From Leptospira bouyouniensis (lineage in GTDB: Bacteria; Spirochaetota; Leptospiria; Leptospirales; Leptospiraceae), in NCBI RefSeq assembly GCF_004769525.1, contig NZ_RQFT01000003.1, positions 806,001 through 870,000 on the forward strand: a stretch of DNA of 64,000 nucleotides, given 5' to 3'. The position numbers and the translations under genes were made by a program. Below the pieces are notes generated by a model, which saw only the letters and a list, made by a program, of their open reading frames with translations, did not search any database and was not told the origin of the DNA. This document shows positions 7,935-17,982 of the stretch, piece by piece; the first letter of the stretch is position 1; every line of letters starts with the position of its first letter.

Positions 7935-10049
7935 ATGACCCTTCAGAATCGCATCACTCTTTGTCTCGTTTTTCTAACCATGTCATGCCAACTTGTGTCT
8001 CCATCCCAGGAGATAACATCTGGAACGTTGGACCTCCGGTTGTTCCCATGGAAAACGGGAAAGGCAATCACACTCCATGGAGAGTGGAAATTTTATCCAA
8101 ATGAATTAGGGGAGATTGCACCTGATGCGAATTATACTTTTTTGCCTGTGCCAGCACTTTGGAATGAAGTGCCACTTCGTTCCGGGCTAATAGATGGCAA
8201 AGGTTATGGTACGTATGTATTAGATATTCTTCTTCCGAGTGATTTGCAGATTTATTCTTTGTATTTACCAGAAGTGAGAACAAGTTTTCGAGTAACTGCT
8301 GCTAATCGAACATTACTGTCGGGCCTACCTGGCAAAGATAAAAGCTCAACGATTCCAAGTGCACAAGGACAAAGTTTTACTTTTGTCACAAAGGATCACA
8401 TCCAAATCAAAATTGAAGTCAGCAATTTTCATCACAAGGAAGGTGGGCTACCGAACGTTCCCATTTTTGGAACAGCAGAAACTGTTCAAAACTATATTTT
8501 GGCAGAAAGTACGGTAGACATAGCCCTTACAGGTGCCTTGTTTATGTTTGGTTTGTATCATTTTATTTTGTTTTTCTATCGTAACAAACAAAGAGAAGCA
8601 TTCTATTTTGGATTCTTTTGTTTGGTATTTGCGATACGTTTACCATTTATAGGAAGTAAAACCATCTATGCAATGTTTCCCAATATCCCTTGGGAACTTG
8701 TGATTTATGTAGAATATGCTTCCGTTTTTGTTTTGGGAATTTTGTTTTTGTGGTTTGTTGATGGTCTGTTTCCTCGTTTCATCGAAACCAAAATCATTCG
8801 ATACTTTAGTGCCTTTGTTCAATTCATTCTAGCATATGGACTTATCATCAAACCTGAATTTTATACTGAGTTTGAAGTTGTATTCCAAGTATTGGGAATA
8901 GTATTCGCAGTATTTTTAGGAATACGTTTGTACCAGATGGTGGTGAAGGGATTACCTGATTCACATATATTCTTTTTGGGATATCTGATATTGTTTTTTG
9001 GATTTGCGTATGATGTATTCCTTGCGTATGCAGGTGAAGGTGAATCATCCTTATCCCAAATTGCTGTGTTTTTGTTCTTTGGTGTACAATCCACAATAGT
9101 TACACTACGTACGGAAAGGACCTTCCGAAAAAAAGTACTTTTGAAAGAAGAGTTCGAATCGATCAACGAACAATTCATCCTTACAAATAGATTCTTCGCA
9201 AAATTCATTCCAAGAGATTTTTTAACCCATTTAGGAAAAGAAAGTATCGAGGAAGTGAAGTTAGGTGACAGTAGTGAAAGGGAAATGACCGTTTTGTTTG
9301 CGGACATTTGGGAATATTGGGATATCATTTACTCCATTCCTCTCGAAAATCGAATTTTGTTTACCAACTCCTATTTAGGTAGAATCGGACCTTGTGTAAG
9401 AAAAAACAATGGTTTCATTGATAAATACATCGGTAGTGCTGTGATGGCACTCTTCGATGGTGGAATCCAAAATTCGATCAAAGCTGCCGAAGACATTCAG
9501 TGGGAATTGGAAAAATACAATGAGAGGCGAAGGGGATTTGGTTATTTGCCATTACATGCAGGCATTGGAATCCATTCAGGCGATACTATGCTTGGGATTT
9601 TAGGGGAAGAAGAAAGATTAGAGTCCACAGTTATTTCCGATACAGTGAATTTAGCCAGTCGTATCCAAGGATTAACAAAAAAATATAATGCAAGAATTCT
9701 TGTGAGTTTAACCTCACTCATGTTACATGAAGATTTGGATACAATTCCCTATCGAATTTTAGATTTTGTTCGAGTCAAAGGCAAACAAGAAACTGTGATG
9801 ATTGCTGAAGTTTTAATTCCAGGAATTGACTCTATTTCCGATCAGAAAATTGCTTACAGAGAACAATTTGAAGCGGCCATATTTGATTATGAGAGAGCAG
9901 ATTTTGTTTCAGCTTTAAATGGATTTCGAGAAGTACATACAAACAATCCGGAAGACATAGCCGCTCAAATTTATATCGAAAGGTGTGAATATTACCAAAC
10001 AGCTGGAGTTGGACAAGATTGGGATGGGGTTTCTGCATGGGAAAAATAA
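7935..10049 (+). CDS. 7TM-DISM class III nucleotide cyclase, C2-like partner
   Basis: The 704-residue protein has a lipoprotein signal (lipobox LTMSC), a periplasmic beta-sandwich (about 30-185), seven membrane helices (about 190-395), a helical linker, a class III cyclase domain (about 445-620) and a TPR-like tail. The cyclase domain keeps the first metal Asp457 (FADI), Lys497, Thr565 and the transition-state pair Asn572/Arg576 (DTVNLASR). The second metal Asp is Ser501 (KYIGSAVM for the usual KxxGD). A homodimer should therefore be inactive or weak. The next gene supplies both metal aspartates, suggesting an obligate heterodimer. A ribosome site (AAGGTTAGGG) precedes the ATG. Thr565 suggests class IIIb, usually an adenylate cyclase. 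Confidence 0.88.
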   Translation: MTLQNRITLCLVFLTMSCQLVSPSQEITSGTLDLRLFPWKTGKAITLHGEWKFYPNELGEIAPDANYTFLPVPALWNEVPLRSGLIDGKGYGTYVLDILLPSDLQIYSLYLPEVRTSFRVTAANRTLLSGLPGKDKSSTIPSAQGQSFTFVTKDHIQIKIEVSNFHHKEGGLPNVPIFGTAETVQNYILAESTVDIALTGALFMFGLYHFILFFYRNKQREAFYFGFFCLVFAIRLPFIGSKTIYAMFPNIPWELVIYVEYASVFVLGILFLWFVDGLFPRFIETKIIRYFSAFVQFILAYGLIIKPEFYTEFEVVFQVLGIVFAVFLGIRLYQMVVKGLPDSHIFFLGYLILFFGFAYDVFLAYAGEGESSLSQIAVFLFFGVQSTIVTLRTERTFRKKVLLKEEFESINEQFILTNRFFAKFIPRDFLTHLGKESIEEVKLGDSSEREMTVLFADIWEYWDIIYSIPLENRILFTNSYLGRIGPCVRKNNGFIDKYIGSAVMALFDGGIQNSIKAAEDIQWELEKYNERRRGFGYLPLHAGIGIHSGDTMLGILGEEERLESTVISDTVNLASRIQGLTKKYNARILVSLTSLMLHEDLDTIPYRILDFVRVKGKQETVMIAEVLIPGIDSISDQKIAYREQFEAAIFDYERADFVSALNGFREVHTNNPEDIAAQIYIERCEYYQTAGVGQDWDGVSAWEK

Positions 10050-12181
10050 AACCACTCCAATCATTTCTTTTGATTGTAATTTCTATTTTATTTTTTGGTA
10101 ATTCTTGTGATTTTAAGAAAGCGAAGGATGCAGAAAAAGGATATTTTGAAATTCCAGATTCCTATATTCAAAAACATAAAAAAATATCATTAAATGGAGA
10201 GTGGGAATACTATTGGAACGAATTGTATGGAGAGTCTTTATTTCAAAAAATAGAAGAGAATAAACGAGCCTATGTTAAGGTTCCATCTTCATGGAACTCC
10301 AGTCGACCTGAAGGTGAGGGAGGGGATGGGTATGCTAGCTTTCGTTTGGTAGTGAAAGTTCCAGATCCTAACATTCGTTATTATTTAAGAGTACAACCTG
10401 CAACAAGCGCTTATGAGTTGTACATCAATCGCCAAAAAATTGCTTATTCAGGTGTTGTTGGTACAGACGAACTGTCTGCAAAACCAAAATACCAAATCCA
10501 GTATGTATCTTTTCAACCAGAATCTTATGAGCAAGAAATCATATATGTTGTGAGTAATTTTCACCATGCTCGAGGTGGATATCGCAAACCCATTGAAATG
10601 GGTACCAAAGAAGTCATCCAAAATGAATCATTAATGTATTCCGCTGGTGAAGTTTTTGTTTTTGGTGCGATGCTTACAATGGCACTTTACCAACTCACTG
10701 TGTTTTTCTTTCGTCGTCAGGAGAAAAGTTCGTTATTCTTTGCTTTTTTTTGTTTATTCACAGGAATAAGATTAGTTGTCTTAGATAATTTTTATATTAT
10801 CTATGCTTTTCCAGATTTTTCTTGGAATTGGATGCAAGTATTGGATTATACTTCTGCTCCACTTCTTGTTTGTTTTTTCTTAAGTTATTTAAGAAGTTTA
10901 TTCCCTGGTAAATCAGAAGTGCCGGATTGGATGTTAAAATTTTGTTGGAGTTTTAGCATTGTATATGTTTTGTTTGTGATACTCACCGATCCAAAACTCT
11001 TTACTACAACGAATATTATCTCACAAGTTTTTATTTTATTTTTTAGTGTTTGTTCCTTTTACGTAATTCTCAGGATATACCGTCAGAGAAAACGTGATAG
11101 TAGTTTGGTTTTTTACGGATCTCTCATATTGATGTTAGGATCAACTCACGATTTGATGGCTGGTAATTATTGGTTCCAAGCACAACCTCTAATGCCTTTT
11201 TCATTGTTTGTATTTTTTCTGTTCCAAAGTATTTTACTCGCAAGAAGGAATGCTCGTTTTTATTCCTCAATGGACACTTTGACGACTGAACTCATTGAAG
11301 TGAACAATCGACTTGAATCATCTAACCAAGTTTACTCAAAATTCGTTCCTTTGCGACTCATCCAATTGTTTTCTAAAAAAGATGAATCAAAGGTAAAACG
11401 CGGTGACTTCATTGTTAAACATATGTCTGTTTTATCTTCTGATATTCGCGATTTTACTGCGATATCAGAAACACTGAGTCCTGAAGAAACTTTTTTATTT
11501 TTGAACGATTATCTCAGACAAGTTGGTCCTATCATTCGCTCTCACAATGGTTTTATTGAAAAATATGTTGGAGACGCCATCTTTGCTTTGTTTGAGAAGC
11601 AACCAGAGGATGCCCTCTCTGCCGCAATACAAATGCACAAAACTATCGATAAGTGGAATAAGGCTAAGCATAACCATCGTGTTGGTGAAATTCAAATTGG
11701 TGTTGGAATTCATTTTGGCGAATTGATGTTAGGAATTGTTGGAGAAGAACAACGAATTGAATCGGCTGTATTATCTGATTCCATGGGTGTCGCCAATTCC
11801 TTGGAATCAATGACCAAAAAATATGGGGCTAAGATTATTTTAAGTTTGGATGCACTTTTGGAATTGAAAGAACCAGATTCTTATCCGCATCGATTATTGG
11901 ATTTTATAAAAATACCAGCCAAACAGAAGTTAATTGGTATTGCTCAAGTTTTGGTAGAAGGTGTGGAAGAATCCTTTTCCTTAAAAATCCAAACCAAAGA
12001 ACAATTTGAGGAAAGTGTCAATTTGTTTTGGGATGGAGACTTTGGTGCTGCGGAACTTGGATTTTCTAAGGTACTAGAGAGGGATCCATCCGACAAAGCC
12101 GCTCTACTTTATTTGGAACGAGCCAAACTTTACGTGCAAAATGGCCCTCCCCCAGGGTTCGGGAAGGGTTTTTTGGCATAA
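10037..12181 (+). CDS. 7TM-DISM class III nucleotide cyclase, C1-like partner
   Basis: I place the start at ATG 10037, giving 714 residues with lipobox FGNSC; a TTG at 10019 would add six residues. It overlaps the end of the preceding cyclase by 13 bases. Architecture matches that neighbour: periplasmic domain, seven membrane helices, cyclase domain (about 455-630) and a TPR-like tail. Both metal aspartates are present (Asp469 in SSDIRDF, Asp513 in KYVGDAIF) as is Lys509. The substrate/transition-state residues are lost: Ala577, Gly584 and Ser588 replace Thr/Asp, Asn and Arg (SDSMGVANS). The deficits are the reverse of the neighbour's, so the pair should form one complete active site. Product (cAMP or cGMP) is not settled. 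Confidence 0.88.
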   Translation: MGKIKPLQSFLLIVISILFFGNSCDFKKAKDAEKGYFEIPDSYIQKHKKISLNGEWEYYWNELYGESLFQKIEENKRAYVKVPSSWNSSRPEGEGGDGYASFRLVVKVPDPNIRYYLRVQPATSAYELYINRQKIAYSGVVGTDELSAKPKYQIQYVSFQPESYEQEIIYVVSNFHHARGGYRKPIEMGTKEVIQNESLMYSAGEVFVFGAMLTMALYQLTVFFFRRQEKSSLFFAFFCLFTGIRLVVLDNFYIIYAFPDFSWNWMQVLDYTSAPLLVCFFLSYLRSLFPGKSEVPDWMLKFCWSFSIVYVLFVILTDPKLFTTTNIISQVFILFFSVCSFYVILRIYRQRKRDSSLVFYGSLILMLGSTHDLMAGNYWFQAQPLMPFSLFVFFLFQSILLARRNARFYSSMDTLTTELIEVNNRLESSNQVYSKFVPLRLIQLFSKKDESKVKRGDFIVKHMSVLSSDIRDFTAISETLSPEETFLFLNDYLRQVGPIIRSHNGFIEKYVGDAIFALFEKQPEDALSAAIQMHKTIDKWNKAKHNHRVGEIQIGVGIHFGELMLGIVGEEQRIESAVLSDSMGVANSLESMTKKYGAKIILSLDALLELKEPDSYPHRLLDFIKIPAKQKLIGIAQVLVEGVEESFSLKIQTKEQFEESVNLFWDGDFGAAELGFSKVLERDPSDKAALLYLERAKLYVQNGPPPGFGKGFLA

Positions 12182-12266
12182 AAAAGACATAGAATCGCCT
12201 AGAATCTCGAAAAAGTTCTTGAATTCCCTCTCTAACTGAACGAGAGTCAGTAATACGGAGATTCCC

Positions 12267-13742
12267 ATGACCCAAGCTACTCTTTCTTCGGCAAATGTTA
12301 GTAACACAGCCGTCATCCAAACCAAAAGTTTTACTCCCAAAGACATCGATAGAATTTTTAAAGCACAAAAGAAAAAAGCTCTCGAACTTCGTTTGACGAA
12401 TTTCAAAACACGAATTCAAAAACTAAAGAAACTAAAAGACGTTGTTTTAAAATACCAAACAGAAATACAAAAAGCTCTCCATTCTGATTTTAAAAAATCT
12501 GCAGGGGAAGTGGATATCACAGAAATTTTACCTACAATTGCTGAAATCAACGATGCAATTCGACACATCAAACATTGGATGCGCCCAAAGAATGTGATGA
12601 CACCTCCGACACTTCTTGGTGCCACAAGTAGAATTGTGTACGAACCAAAGGGTGTTTGTCTCATCATTGCTCCTTGGAACTACCCATTCCATTTAGCCAT
12701 TGCACCTCTTGCTGCAGCGATTGCTGCTGGAAACACAGTGATGTTAAAACCATCAGAATTTACACCTAATACAGCGAATGTAATCAATTCAATGTTAGGT
12801 GAGATTTTTTCAGAAGAGGAAGTTGCAGTTTTTGAAGGGGATGTTAGCGTTGCGACTGCTCTTCTAGAGATTCCCTTTGATCACATTTTTTTCACAGGTT
12901 CCACTCCTGTTGGTAAAATTGTAATGGCTGCAGCCGCAAAAAACCTTACGAGCGTTACCCTTGAGTTAGGTGGAAAATCTCCTTCAATAATTGCTGAAGA
13001 TGCAGATCTAAAAGTAGCGGCTGAAAGAATTATGTGGGGAAAGTTTTTAAATGCTGGGCAAACTTGTGTAGCACCTGATTACCTACTCATTCCGGAATCG
13101 AAAGTAGAAGAGTTTGTAAAACACGCAAAAGATACAACGGAAAGTTTCTTTAAATCAAAACCTGAGAATTTTGCGGCTAGTACAGATTTTTGCCGGATTG
13201 TGAATGCAAAAAACTTTTCGAGAGTTTCTTCCTATATTGATGATGCTGTGAAAAAAGGAGCAAAAATTGCTTATGGTGGTGAGGTAAGAAGTTCTGATAA
13301 CTTTATTGCACCAACTATCCTAAATCACGTTCCTCTTGATTCAAAAATCATGGAAGATGAAATTTTTGGACCATTGCTCCCTATTGTCACCTATAAATCG
13401 TTAGATGATGCAATACATATCATCAATGAAAGACCAAAACCATTGGCATTGTACATATTTACTAAAAAAAGGAGCACTTCTAAATATGTACTTCGAAGAA
13501 CAAGTTCAGGTGGTGCAGTGATTAACGATGTGATTTTACACCTTGTGAATCCAAATTTACCATTTGGTGGAGTAAACCATTCTGGGCATGGTAGTTATCA
13601 TGGAATTTTTGGATTTAAAACTTTTTCTCATGAAAGATCTGTTTTACAAACACCAAAAGCATCCATTGCAAAATTGATGTATCCACCTTACTCTGGTTTT
13701 GTGAGATTGATGGTTAAATTAACAACTAAATTTTTTGTTTAA
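12267..13742 (+). CDS. Aldehyde dehydrogenase (NAD(P)+), fatty-aldehyde type
   Basis: This 491-residue enzyme oxidises aldehydes to carboxylic acids with NAD(P)+. The catalytic Cys lies in [11 protein letters not shown] and the general-base Glu in [10 protein letters not shown]; the Rossmann segment has [10 protein letters not shown] and the substrate tunnel start IIAPWNYPF. The sequence resembles class 3 / fatty-aldehyde dehydrogenases, which have a short N-terminus and a hydrophobic C-terminal tail like the one here ([15 protein letters not shown]). A ribosome site GGAG precedes the ATG by six bases. It stands alone between the cyclase pair and the hemerythrin gene; an ACTGA/TCAGT dyad lies 20-40 bases upstream but its meaning is unclear. 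Confidence 0.9.
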   Translation: MTQATLSSANVSNTAVIQTKSFTPKDIDRIFKAQKKKALELRLTNFKTRIQKLKKLKDVVLKYQTEIQKALHSDFKKSAGEVDITEILPTIAEINDAIRHIKHWMRPKNVMTPPTLLGATSRIVYEPKGVCLIIAPWNYPFHLAIAPLAAAIAAGNTVMLKPSEFTPNTANVINSMLGEIFSEEEVAVFEGDVSVATALLEIPFDHIFFTGSTPVGKIVMAAAAKNLTSVTLELGGKSPSIIAEDADLKVAAERIMWGKFLNAGQTCVAPDYLLIPESKVEEFVKHAKDTTESFFKSKPENFAASTDFCRIVNAKNFSRVSSYIDDAVKKGAKIAYGGEVRSSDNFIAPTILNHVPLDSKIMEDEIFGPLLPIVTYKSLDDAIHIINERPKPLALYIFTKKRSTSKYVLRRTSSGGAVINDVILHLVNPNLPFGGVNHSGHGSYHGIFGFKTFSHERSVLQTPKASIAKLMYPPYSGFVRLMVKLTTKFFV

Positions 13743-13769
13743 TAACGATTAAACTCCTTCAAAATCCAA

Positions 13770-13796
13770 TCACTCCCGGGGAACTCTCGGGGGTGA
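13770..13796 (+). terminator. Stem-loop after the aldehyde dehydrogenase gene
   Basis: TCACTCCCG (13770-13778) pairs with CGGGGGTGA (13788-13796) with one G-U pair and a 9-base loop. It lies 28 bases after the aldehyde dehydrogenase stop. The T-tract that follows is poor, so it may be a weak terminator or a transcript-end stabiliser. Confidence 0.45.
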
Positions 13797-13938
13797 CTTC
13801 CTAAAAATCACTACAATACTAAATTAAAAACTCTTTGGTAAAAAGATATTTTGTTTGATTCTAATTCACTGATAAATATCAACCTGGGTTTTTCCTCAAT
13901 TGGTGTGACAATACCGGTGAGCCTTTTTTTGTGGAATC

Positions 13939-15042
13939 ATGCAAAAGGATTCTTCCGCACATTTAGATTCTCTTCGAATCACATGGTTAAGTGAACCATT
14001 TCACCTTGGAATTCCCATCATTGACCTCCAACATGTGTGGCTTGTTCATATCATATTGGAATTAGAAGAGGAGATAGTAGATGCAGAAAAAAATGATACA
14101 GATGTGGAAGTCCATTCTTCATTTCGAAAGGCACTAGATTACGTTGCTGAACACTTTGCTCTCGAAGAAGATATATTAGAACATTTTAATTACCCTAATT
14201 TTAAAGAACATGTACAAGGTCATAGAAAATTTGTAGAAAAACTCACAGAAAAATACTATGAAGCTAAAAATAGCCAAATGGCTGCCCTTGGGATTTTGCA
14301 AATTTTAAAAAAATGGTTATTCCAACATATCTTACATGATGATACAGATTATGCTGAATTTTTTAAAGCGTCAAATGTTGATTTGAAATCATATTGCAAC
14401 CAAATATTGAAATCAGGTAAATATCCAATTTCAAAAGAACAACTTTTGATTTATCAAAATATTGTTCAAATGGATACAACAACTATATCACTACATGAAC
14501 AATCAATTGATACAATCCAAGAAATTAGAAACATTTGGAAAACATATAATTTATCGACTGGAATTCCCATTATCGATTTGCAACATATCTGGTTGTTAAA
14601 GATGATTGTAGAACTTGATCACTCATTAAAGTTAGGTGATGGATCAAGCGAAACATTCCATAAGGTGATCGCAGAAGCGATAGAGTATACTAAAGATCAT
14701 TTTAGTGTGGAAGATAAAATTATGCGATATTTTCGGTATACTGATGTTGTCCAACATATGAACCAACACAAACGGTTTATTGAATTTATCAAAATGAGAA
14801 ATGATGAATACAAATTAGGAAATCCAAGGGTGGGATTACATTTAGTGCAGGATCTTAGGAATTGGTTACTTTCTCACATTGCTTTAGAAGATAAAAAAAT
14901 TGGGATAGCATTTGAGGCGAGAGTGCGGGAACTTTCCGAGTTCACAAAAAAACTCCATCAAACTGGCGAAATTGGCATCTCTCGTGAGCAAAAAAATCTC
15001 TACAAATTGGTTTTACAATCAGCCCCAGACCCACTGGATTAA
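13939..15042 (+). CDS. Tandem two-domain bacteriohemerythrin
   Basis: The 367-residue soluble protein consists of two hemerythrin domains (about 15-150 and 200-335) joined by a helix. Each carries the full diiron ligand set: in domain 1 His of DLQHVW, His/Glu of EHFALEED, His/His of KEHVQGH and His/Asp of QHILHDD; in domain 2 DLQHIW, DHFSVED, QHMNQH and SHIALED. Hemerythrins bind oxygen (or NO) reversibly at a diiron centre and serve in oxygen storage, delivery or sensing. Most bacterial versions have one domain; two complete sites in one chain are less common and could allow cooperative binding. No output domain is present. Confidence 0.87.
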   Translation: MQKDSSAHLDSLRITWLSEPFHLGIPIIDLQHVWLVHIILELEEEIVDAEKNDTDVEVHSSFRKALDYVAEHFALEEDILEHFNYPNFKEHVQGHRKFVEKLTEKYYEAKNSQMAALGILQILKKWLFQHILHDDTDYAEFFKASNVDLKSYCNQILKSGKYPISKEQLLIYQNIVQMDTTTISLHEQSIDTIQEIRNIWKTYNLSTGIPIIDLQHIWLLKMIVELDHSLKLGDGSSETFHKVIAEAIEYTKDHFSVEDKIMRYFRYTDVVQHMNQHKRFIEFIKMRNDEYKLGNPRVGLHLVQDLRNWLLSHIALEDKKIGIAFEARVRELSEFTKKLHQTGEIGISREQKNLYKLVLQSAPDPLD

Positions 15043-15100
15043 AATCTGACGGAATTTGAATTGCCAGGTTCATTTTCTGTGAAAATCCTGTTATCATACC

Positions 15101-16564
15101 ATGGAATACGAAGTCATCATCGGTCTGGAAGTCCACGTCCAGCTCAATACCAATTCAAAAATATTTTCCACTGCCACAAACGAATTTGGTGGTAGCCCCA
15201 ATACTCATATTTCGCCATTATGTGTTGCACTTCCCGGCACCTTGCCAGTGTTAAATGAAGTGGTACTTGAAAAAGCCGTGAGAGCTGGTGTAGCTCTTGG
15301 ATGTGAAATCACACAGTTTACAAAATTTGACCGTAAAAATTACTTTTATCCTGACTTACCTAAAGGGTATCAAATTTCGCAATTTGATAAACCGTATGCT
15401 ACTAAAGGTGGAATTCATATCCAATTGAAAGGTGAGAAAGAAGAAAAGTTTCTTCCTCTCACACGGATCCATATGGAAGAGGATGCGGGTAAACTCATCC
15501 ATTCACATGATCCTTCTATCAATCGTTCGTATGTGGATTACAACCGAGCCGGAACACCTCTCATTGAAATCGTTTCCGAACCAGACCTTCGTTCATCAGA
15601 TGAAGCATATGTTTACTTAAATGAATTAAAAACCATTCTCCGTTACATTCAAGTTTCCGATTGTAATATGGAAGAAGGGTCCCTCCGTTGTGATGCAAAC
15701 GTATCCATTCGTCCAAAAGGAGAAAAAGGATTTCGCACACGAGTTGAGATTAAAAACTTAAACTCATTCAAAGCCGTAAAACAAGCGATTGATTATGAAG
15801 TTGAATGGCAAAAAGATGTGTATTCTCGCGGAGAGTCATTCAAACAAATGACAAAACTTTGGGATGCAACCTTACTCAAAACTATTCCAATGCGCTCAAA
15901 AGAAATGAGCCATGATTACCGATATTTTCCTGAACCAGATCTACCTACGATTCAAATTTCGGATTCTTTTATTGAAGAGATCCGAAAAACTCTTCCTGAA
16001 CTCCCTAGACAAAAAAAAGAACGTTATAAAACTGAACTTGGACTTCCGGAGTATGATGCAGAAGTTTTAACAAGTGAACGTGAAATTGCAGAATACTTTG
16101 AAGAGGCATTGGTCATATCAGGTGATGCAAAAAAAACTTCGAATTGGGTCAAAGATGAAATATTAGGGATTGTGAATAAAGAAAATATCTCAATCCAAGA
16201 ATTTGCAATTGATCCTGTTCGAATTGGTAAACTTGTGAAACTCATTAACTCTGGTGAAATCACAGGAAAAATTGCCAAAACTATTTTTGAAGATATGTTA
16301 ACTTCAAAAGACCAACCAGAAACTATCGTTGAGAAAAAAGGTCTGAAAGTGGTACGTGATGACAAAGCCCTCGAAGAAATTGTCATACGTGTGATAGAGT
16401 CACAACCCGAATCTGTGGAAAGTTGGAAAAATGGAAAAGACCGAGTCCTCGGTGCCATCGTTGGTGGAGTGATGAAGGAAACAAAAGGGAAAGCCGATCC
16501 AAAACTTGTAAACGAATTGATTCTTGCCAAGTTAGGCCCGTTAGGTGAAAAAAAGAAGGTGTAA
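15101..16564 (+). CDS. gatB: Aspartyl/glutamyl-tRNA amidotransferase subunit B
   Basis: GatB is the kinase/amidotransfer subunit of GatCAB, which converts Glu-tRNA(Gln) to Gln-tRNA(Gln) and Asp-tRNA(Asn) to Asn-tRNA(Asn) with ammonia from GatA. The 487-residue protein has the normal length and motifs: [12 protein letters not shown] at the start, [36 protein letters not shown] and [12 protein letters not shown], and a C-terminal YqeY-like tail domain. It is not next to gatA or gatC. It ends in a hairpin shared with the convergent cobC gene. Confidence 0.96.
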   Translation: MEYEVIIGLEVHVQLNTNSKIFSTATNEFGGSPNTHISPLCVALPGTLPVLNEVVLEKAVRAGVALGCEITQFTKFDRKNYFYPDLPKGYQISQFDKPYATKGGIHIQLKGEKEEKFLPLTRIHMEEDAGKLIHSHDPSINRSYVDYNRAGTPLIEIVSEPDLRSSDEAYVYLNELKTILRYIQVSDCNMEEGSLRCDANVSIRPKGEKGFRTRVEIKNLNSFKAVKQAIDYEVEWQKDVYSRGESFKQMTKLWDATLLKTIPMRSKEMSHDYRYFPEPDLPTIQISDSFIEEIRKTLPELPRQKKERYKTELGLPEYDAEVLTSEREIAEYFEEALVISGDAKKTSNWVKDEILGIVNKENISIQEFAIDPVRIGKLVKLINSGEITGKIAKTIFEDMLTSKDQPETIVEKKGLKVVRDDKALEEIVIRVIESQPESVESWKNGKDRVLGAIVGGVMKETKGKADPKLVNELILAKLGPLGEKKKV

Positions 16565-16572
16565 ACCTTCTT
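16553..16572. terminator. Bidirectional terminator between gatB and cobC
   Basis: AAGAAGG (16553-16559) and CCTTCTT (16566-16572) form a perfect 7-bp stem with a 6-base loop, preceded by an A-run and followed by AGATTTCT. It covers the last codons of gatB and the stop of the convergent cobC, so it probably ends both transcripts. Confidence 0.65.
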
Positions 16573-17164
16573 AGATTTCTAGTTTATGAACAGATCCAAA
16601 TTCCACTGGGGATTTAAATGCTTCCTCATGTGGAATTCCTTGAAGCCGACAAAACATTGCCCGAATGGGTCCTGAATGACAAACAACAATCAACACATTT
16701 AATTTTTGTTTGTTTGTCTCTTCCCATCTTTGTCGTAAGATTCCATTTTCTTTCCAATCATCCAAAAACAAGTCCACTCGGTGGATGAGGTCAGTAAAGG
16801 CTTCTCCATTTGGTGTTCTGGCATTCACAAAATCCTTCATCCAGGGAACGGTTTCTTTTCTGGGAATTTCTTCCCAAAGTTTTCCATCCCAATCACCGAA
16901 ATTCATTTCTAACAATCGTTCATCGGTGTGAATCTCTATGACTGATCGGTTTTGTTCAAGATAGTATTTGTTGTAGAGGGCATTTGCCAGTTTTAAAGCG
17001 CGTGGGGCGGGGCTAGTAATAAAATGATTAAAGTTAGGTGGCAGATAAGAGAAGGTAACATCTGCCGTGTCTTCTACTGGGTATTTGAGTGGGAAATCAG
17101 TTCTACCATAACAAGTTCCTTTTGGGGCAATGGTTTCTGGATGGCGAACTAGATAGAGGTCCAT
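16571..17164 (-). CDS. cobC: Histidine phosphatase, probable alpha-ribazole phosphatase CobC
   Basis: I choose the ATG at 17164 (197 residues), which has AGGAG eight bases upstream; the longer frame would add nine residues. The start LYLVRHPET is the phosphoglycerate-mutase-type RHG box in its RHP form, and CYGRTD, a distal His in [10 protein letters not shown] and a Glu in [10 protein letters not shown] complete the active site. In the cobalamin pathway CobC removes phosphate from alpha-ribazole 5'-phosphate or adenosylcobalamin 5'-phosphate. It overlaps the end of cobS by 16 bases and closes a cobT-cobS-cobC operon, which supports this role over a general phosphatase. Confidence 0.82.
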   Translation of the reverse strand: MDLYLVRHPETIAPKGTCYGRTDFPLKYPVEDTADVTFSYLPPNFNHFITSPAPRALKLANALYNKYYLEQNRSVIEIHTDERLLEMNFGDWDGKLWEEIPRKETVPWMKDFVNARTPNGEAFTDLIHRVDLFLDDWKENGILRQRWEETNKQKLNVLIVVCHSGPIRAMFCRLQGIPHEEAFKSPVEFGSVHKLEI

Positions 17165-17976
17165 AAAAACACTCCTGAAATCCAAATACAAGTTTCAATC
17201 ACTTGTTGGACAGCACCCAAACAATCTCCTGTAAACCCTTGGATCCATCTTTTCATCAACGAAAACATATATACATAACTTGGAATGATACAAAATAAAC
17301 TGAATAAAAAATTGGGATGTAAATACACTAAAGTCAAATATGGGATCACTCCAAATAGACTTGCAAAGAGGATTTGTGGCCAAGTGATTTCCTTTGCCAT
17401 CGGTTTTGCATACCCTTCTTCCTTTGCATATGGTAATAATTTCATCATAAACACAGATAAAAATCGACTGAAACTATGTGCAGATACAAAATACAACCAA
17501 ACACTGAGCAATTGAAATTGAATTTTGGCATTCAACATAAAGTTAAATCCATTTTTTTCATACAACTGAAACGATTCTGAAACTCCCAATACTTTTAACA
17601 ATACAAGGAGTGAGATTCCAACAGCGCCAAAACTACCCACACGACTGTCTTTCATGATCCTTAGGATATCTTCACGTTTCCATCCACCACCAATCCCATC
17701 ACAAAAATCAGAAAAACCATCTTCATGAAAGGCACCGGTTAGGATTAGCAAAAAACCAACCGAAATCGTAAATGAAATCGTTGTTCCAAATAAAAATTGG
17801 AATATTAAAAAAACAAACAACTGTAAGCTGCCAAGTAAAATGCCAACAGTAGGTGAATATTTAATCGATTGGTGTAACCATTCTTCCTTAAAACCTACCC
17901 AACCTGGTGAAGGGATTCTTGTGAGAAAAGACATACAAACAAAAAACAATCGAATTTCTAAAAGGATGAAATTCAT
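17149..17976 (-). CDS. cobS: Adenosylcobinamide-GDP ribazoletransferase (cobalamin synthase)
   Basis: CobS is an integral membrane enzyme that joins adenosylcobinamide-GDP to alpha-ribazole (phosphate), the last assembly step of cobalamin. The 275-residue protein starts with the family segment [14 protein letters not shown] and has the Asp-rich catalytic stretch [18 protein letters not shown] plus about six membrane segments. It follows cobT by six bases. The bifunctional kinase/guanylyltransferase CobU/CobP is not in the window. Confidence 0.93.
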   Translation of the reverse strand: MNFILLEIRLFFVCMSFLTRIPSPGWVGFKEEWLHQSIKYSPTVGILLGSLQLFVFLIFQFLFGTTISFTISVGFLLILTGAFHEDGFSDFCDGIGGGWKREDILRIMKDSRVGSFGAVGISLLVLLKVLGVSESFQLYEKNGFNFMLNAKIQFQLLSVWLYFVSAHSFSRFLSVFMMKLLPYAKEEGYAKPMAKEITWPQILFASLFGVIPYLTLVYLHPNFLFSLFCIIPSYVYMFSLMKRWIQGFTGDCLGAVQQVIETCIWISGVFLWTSI

Positions 17977-17982
17977 TTTAGA

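Noticed and set aside
10019..10036. TTG start for the second cyclase
   Set aside because: ATG at 10037 gives a compact lipoprotein signal peptide; the six extra residues add nothing recognisable.
12182..12266. ACTGA/TCAGT dyad before the aldehyde dehydrogenase gene as an operator
   Set aside because: Arms of only five bases are expected by chance in such sequence and no regulator is linked.
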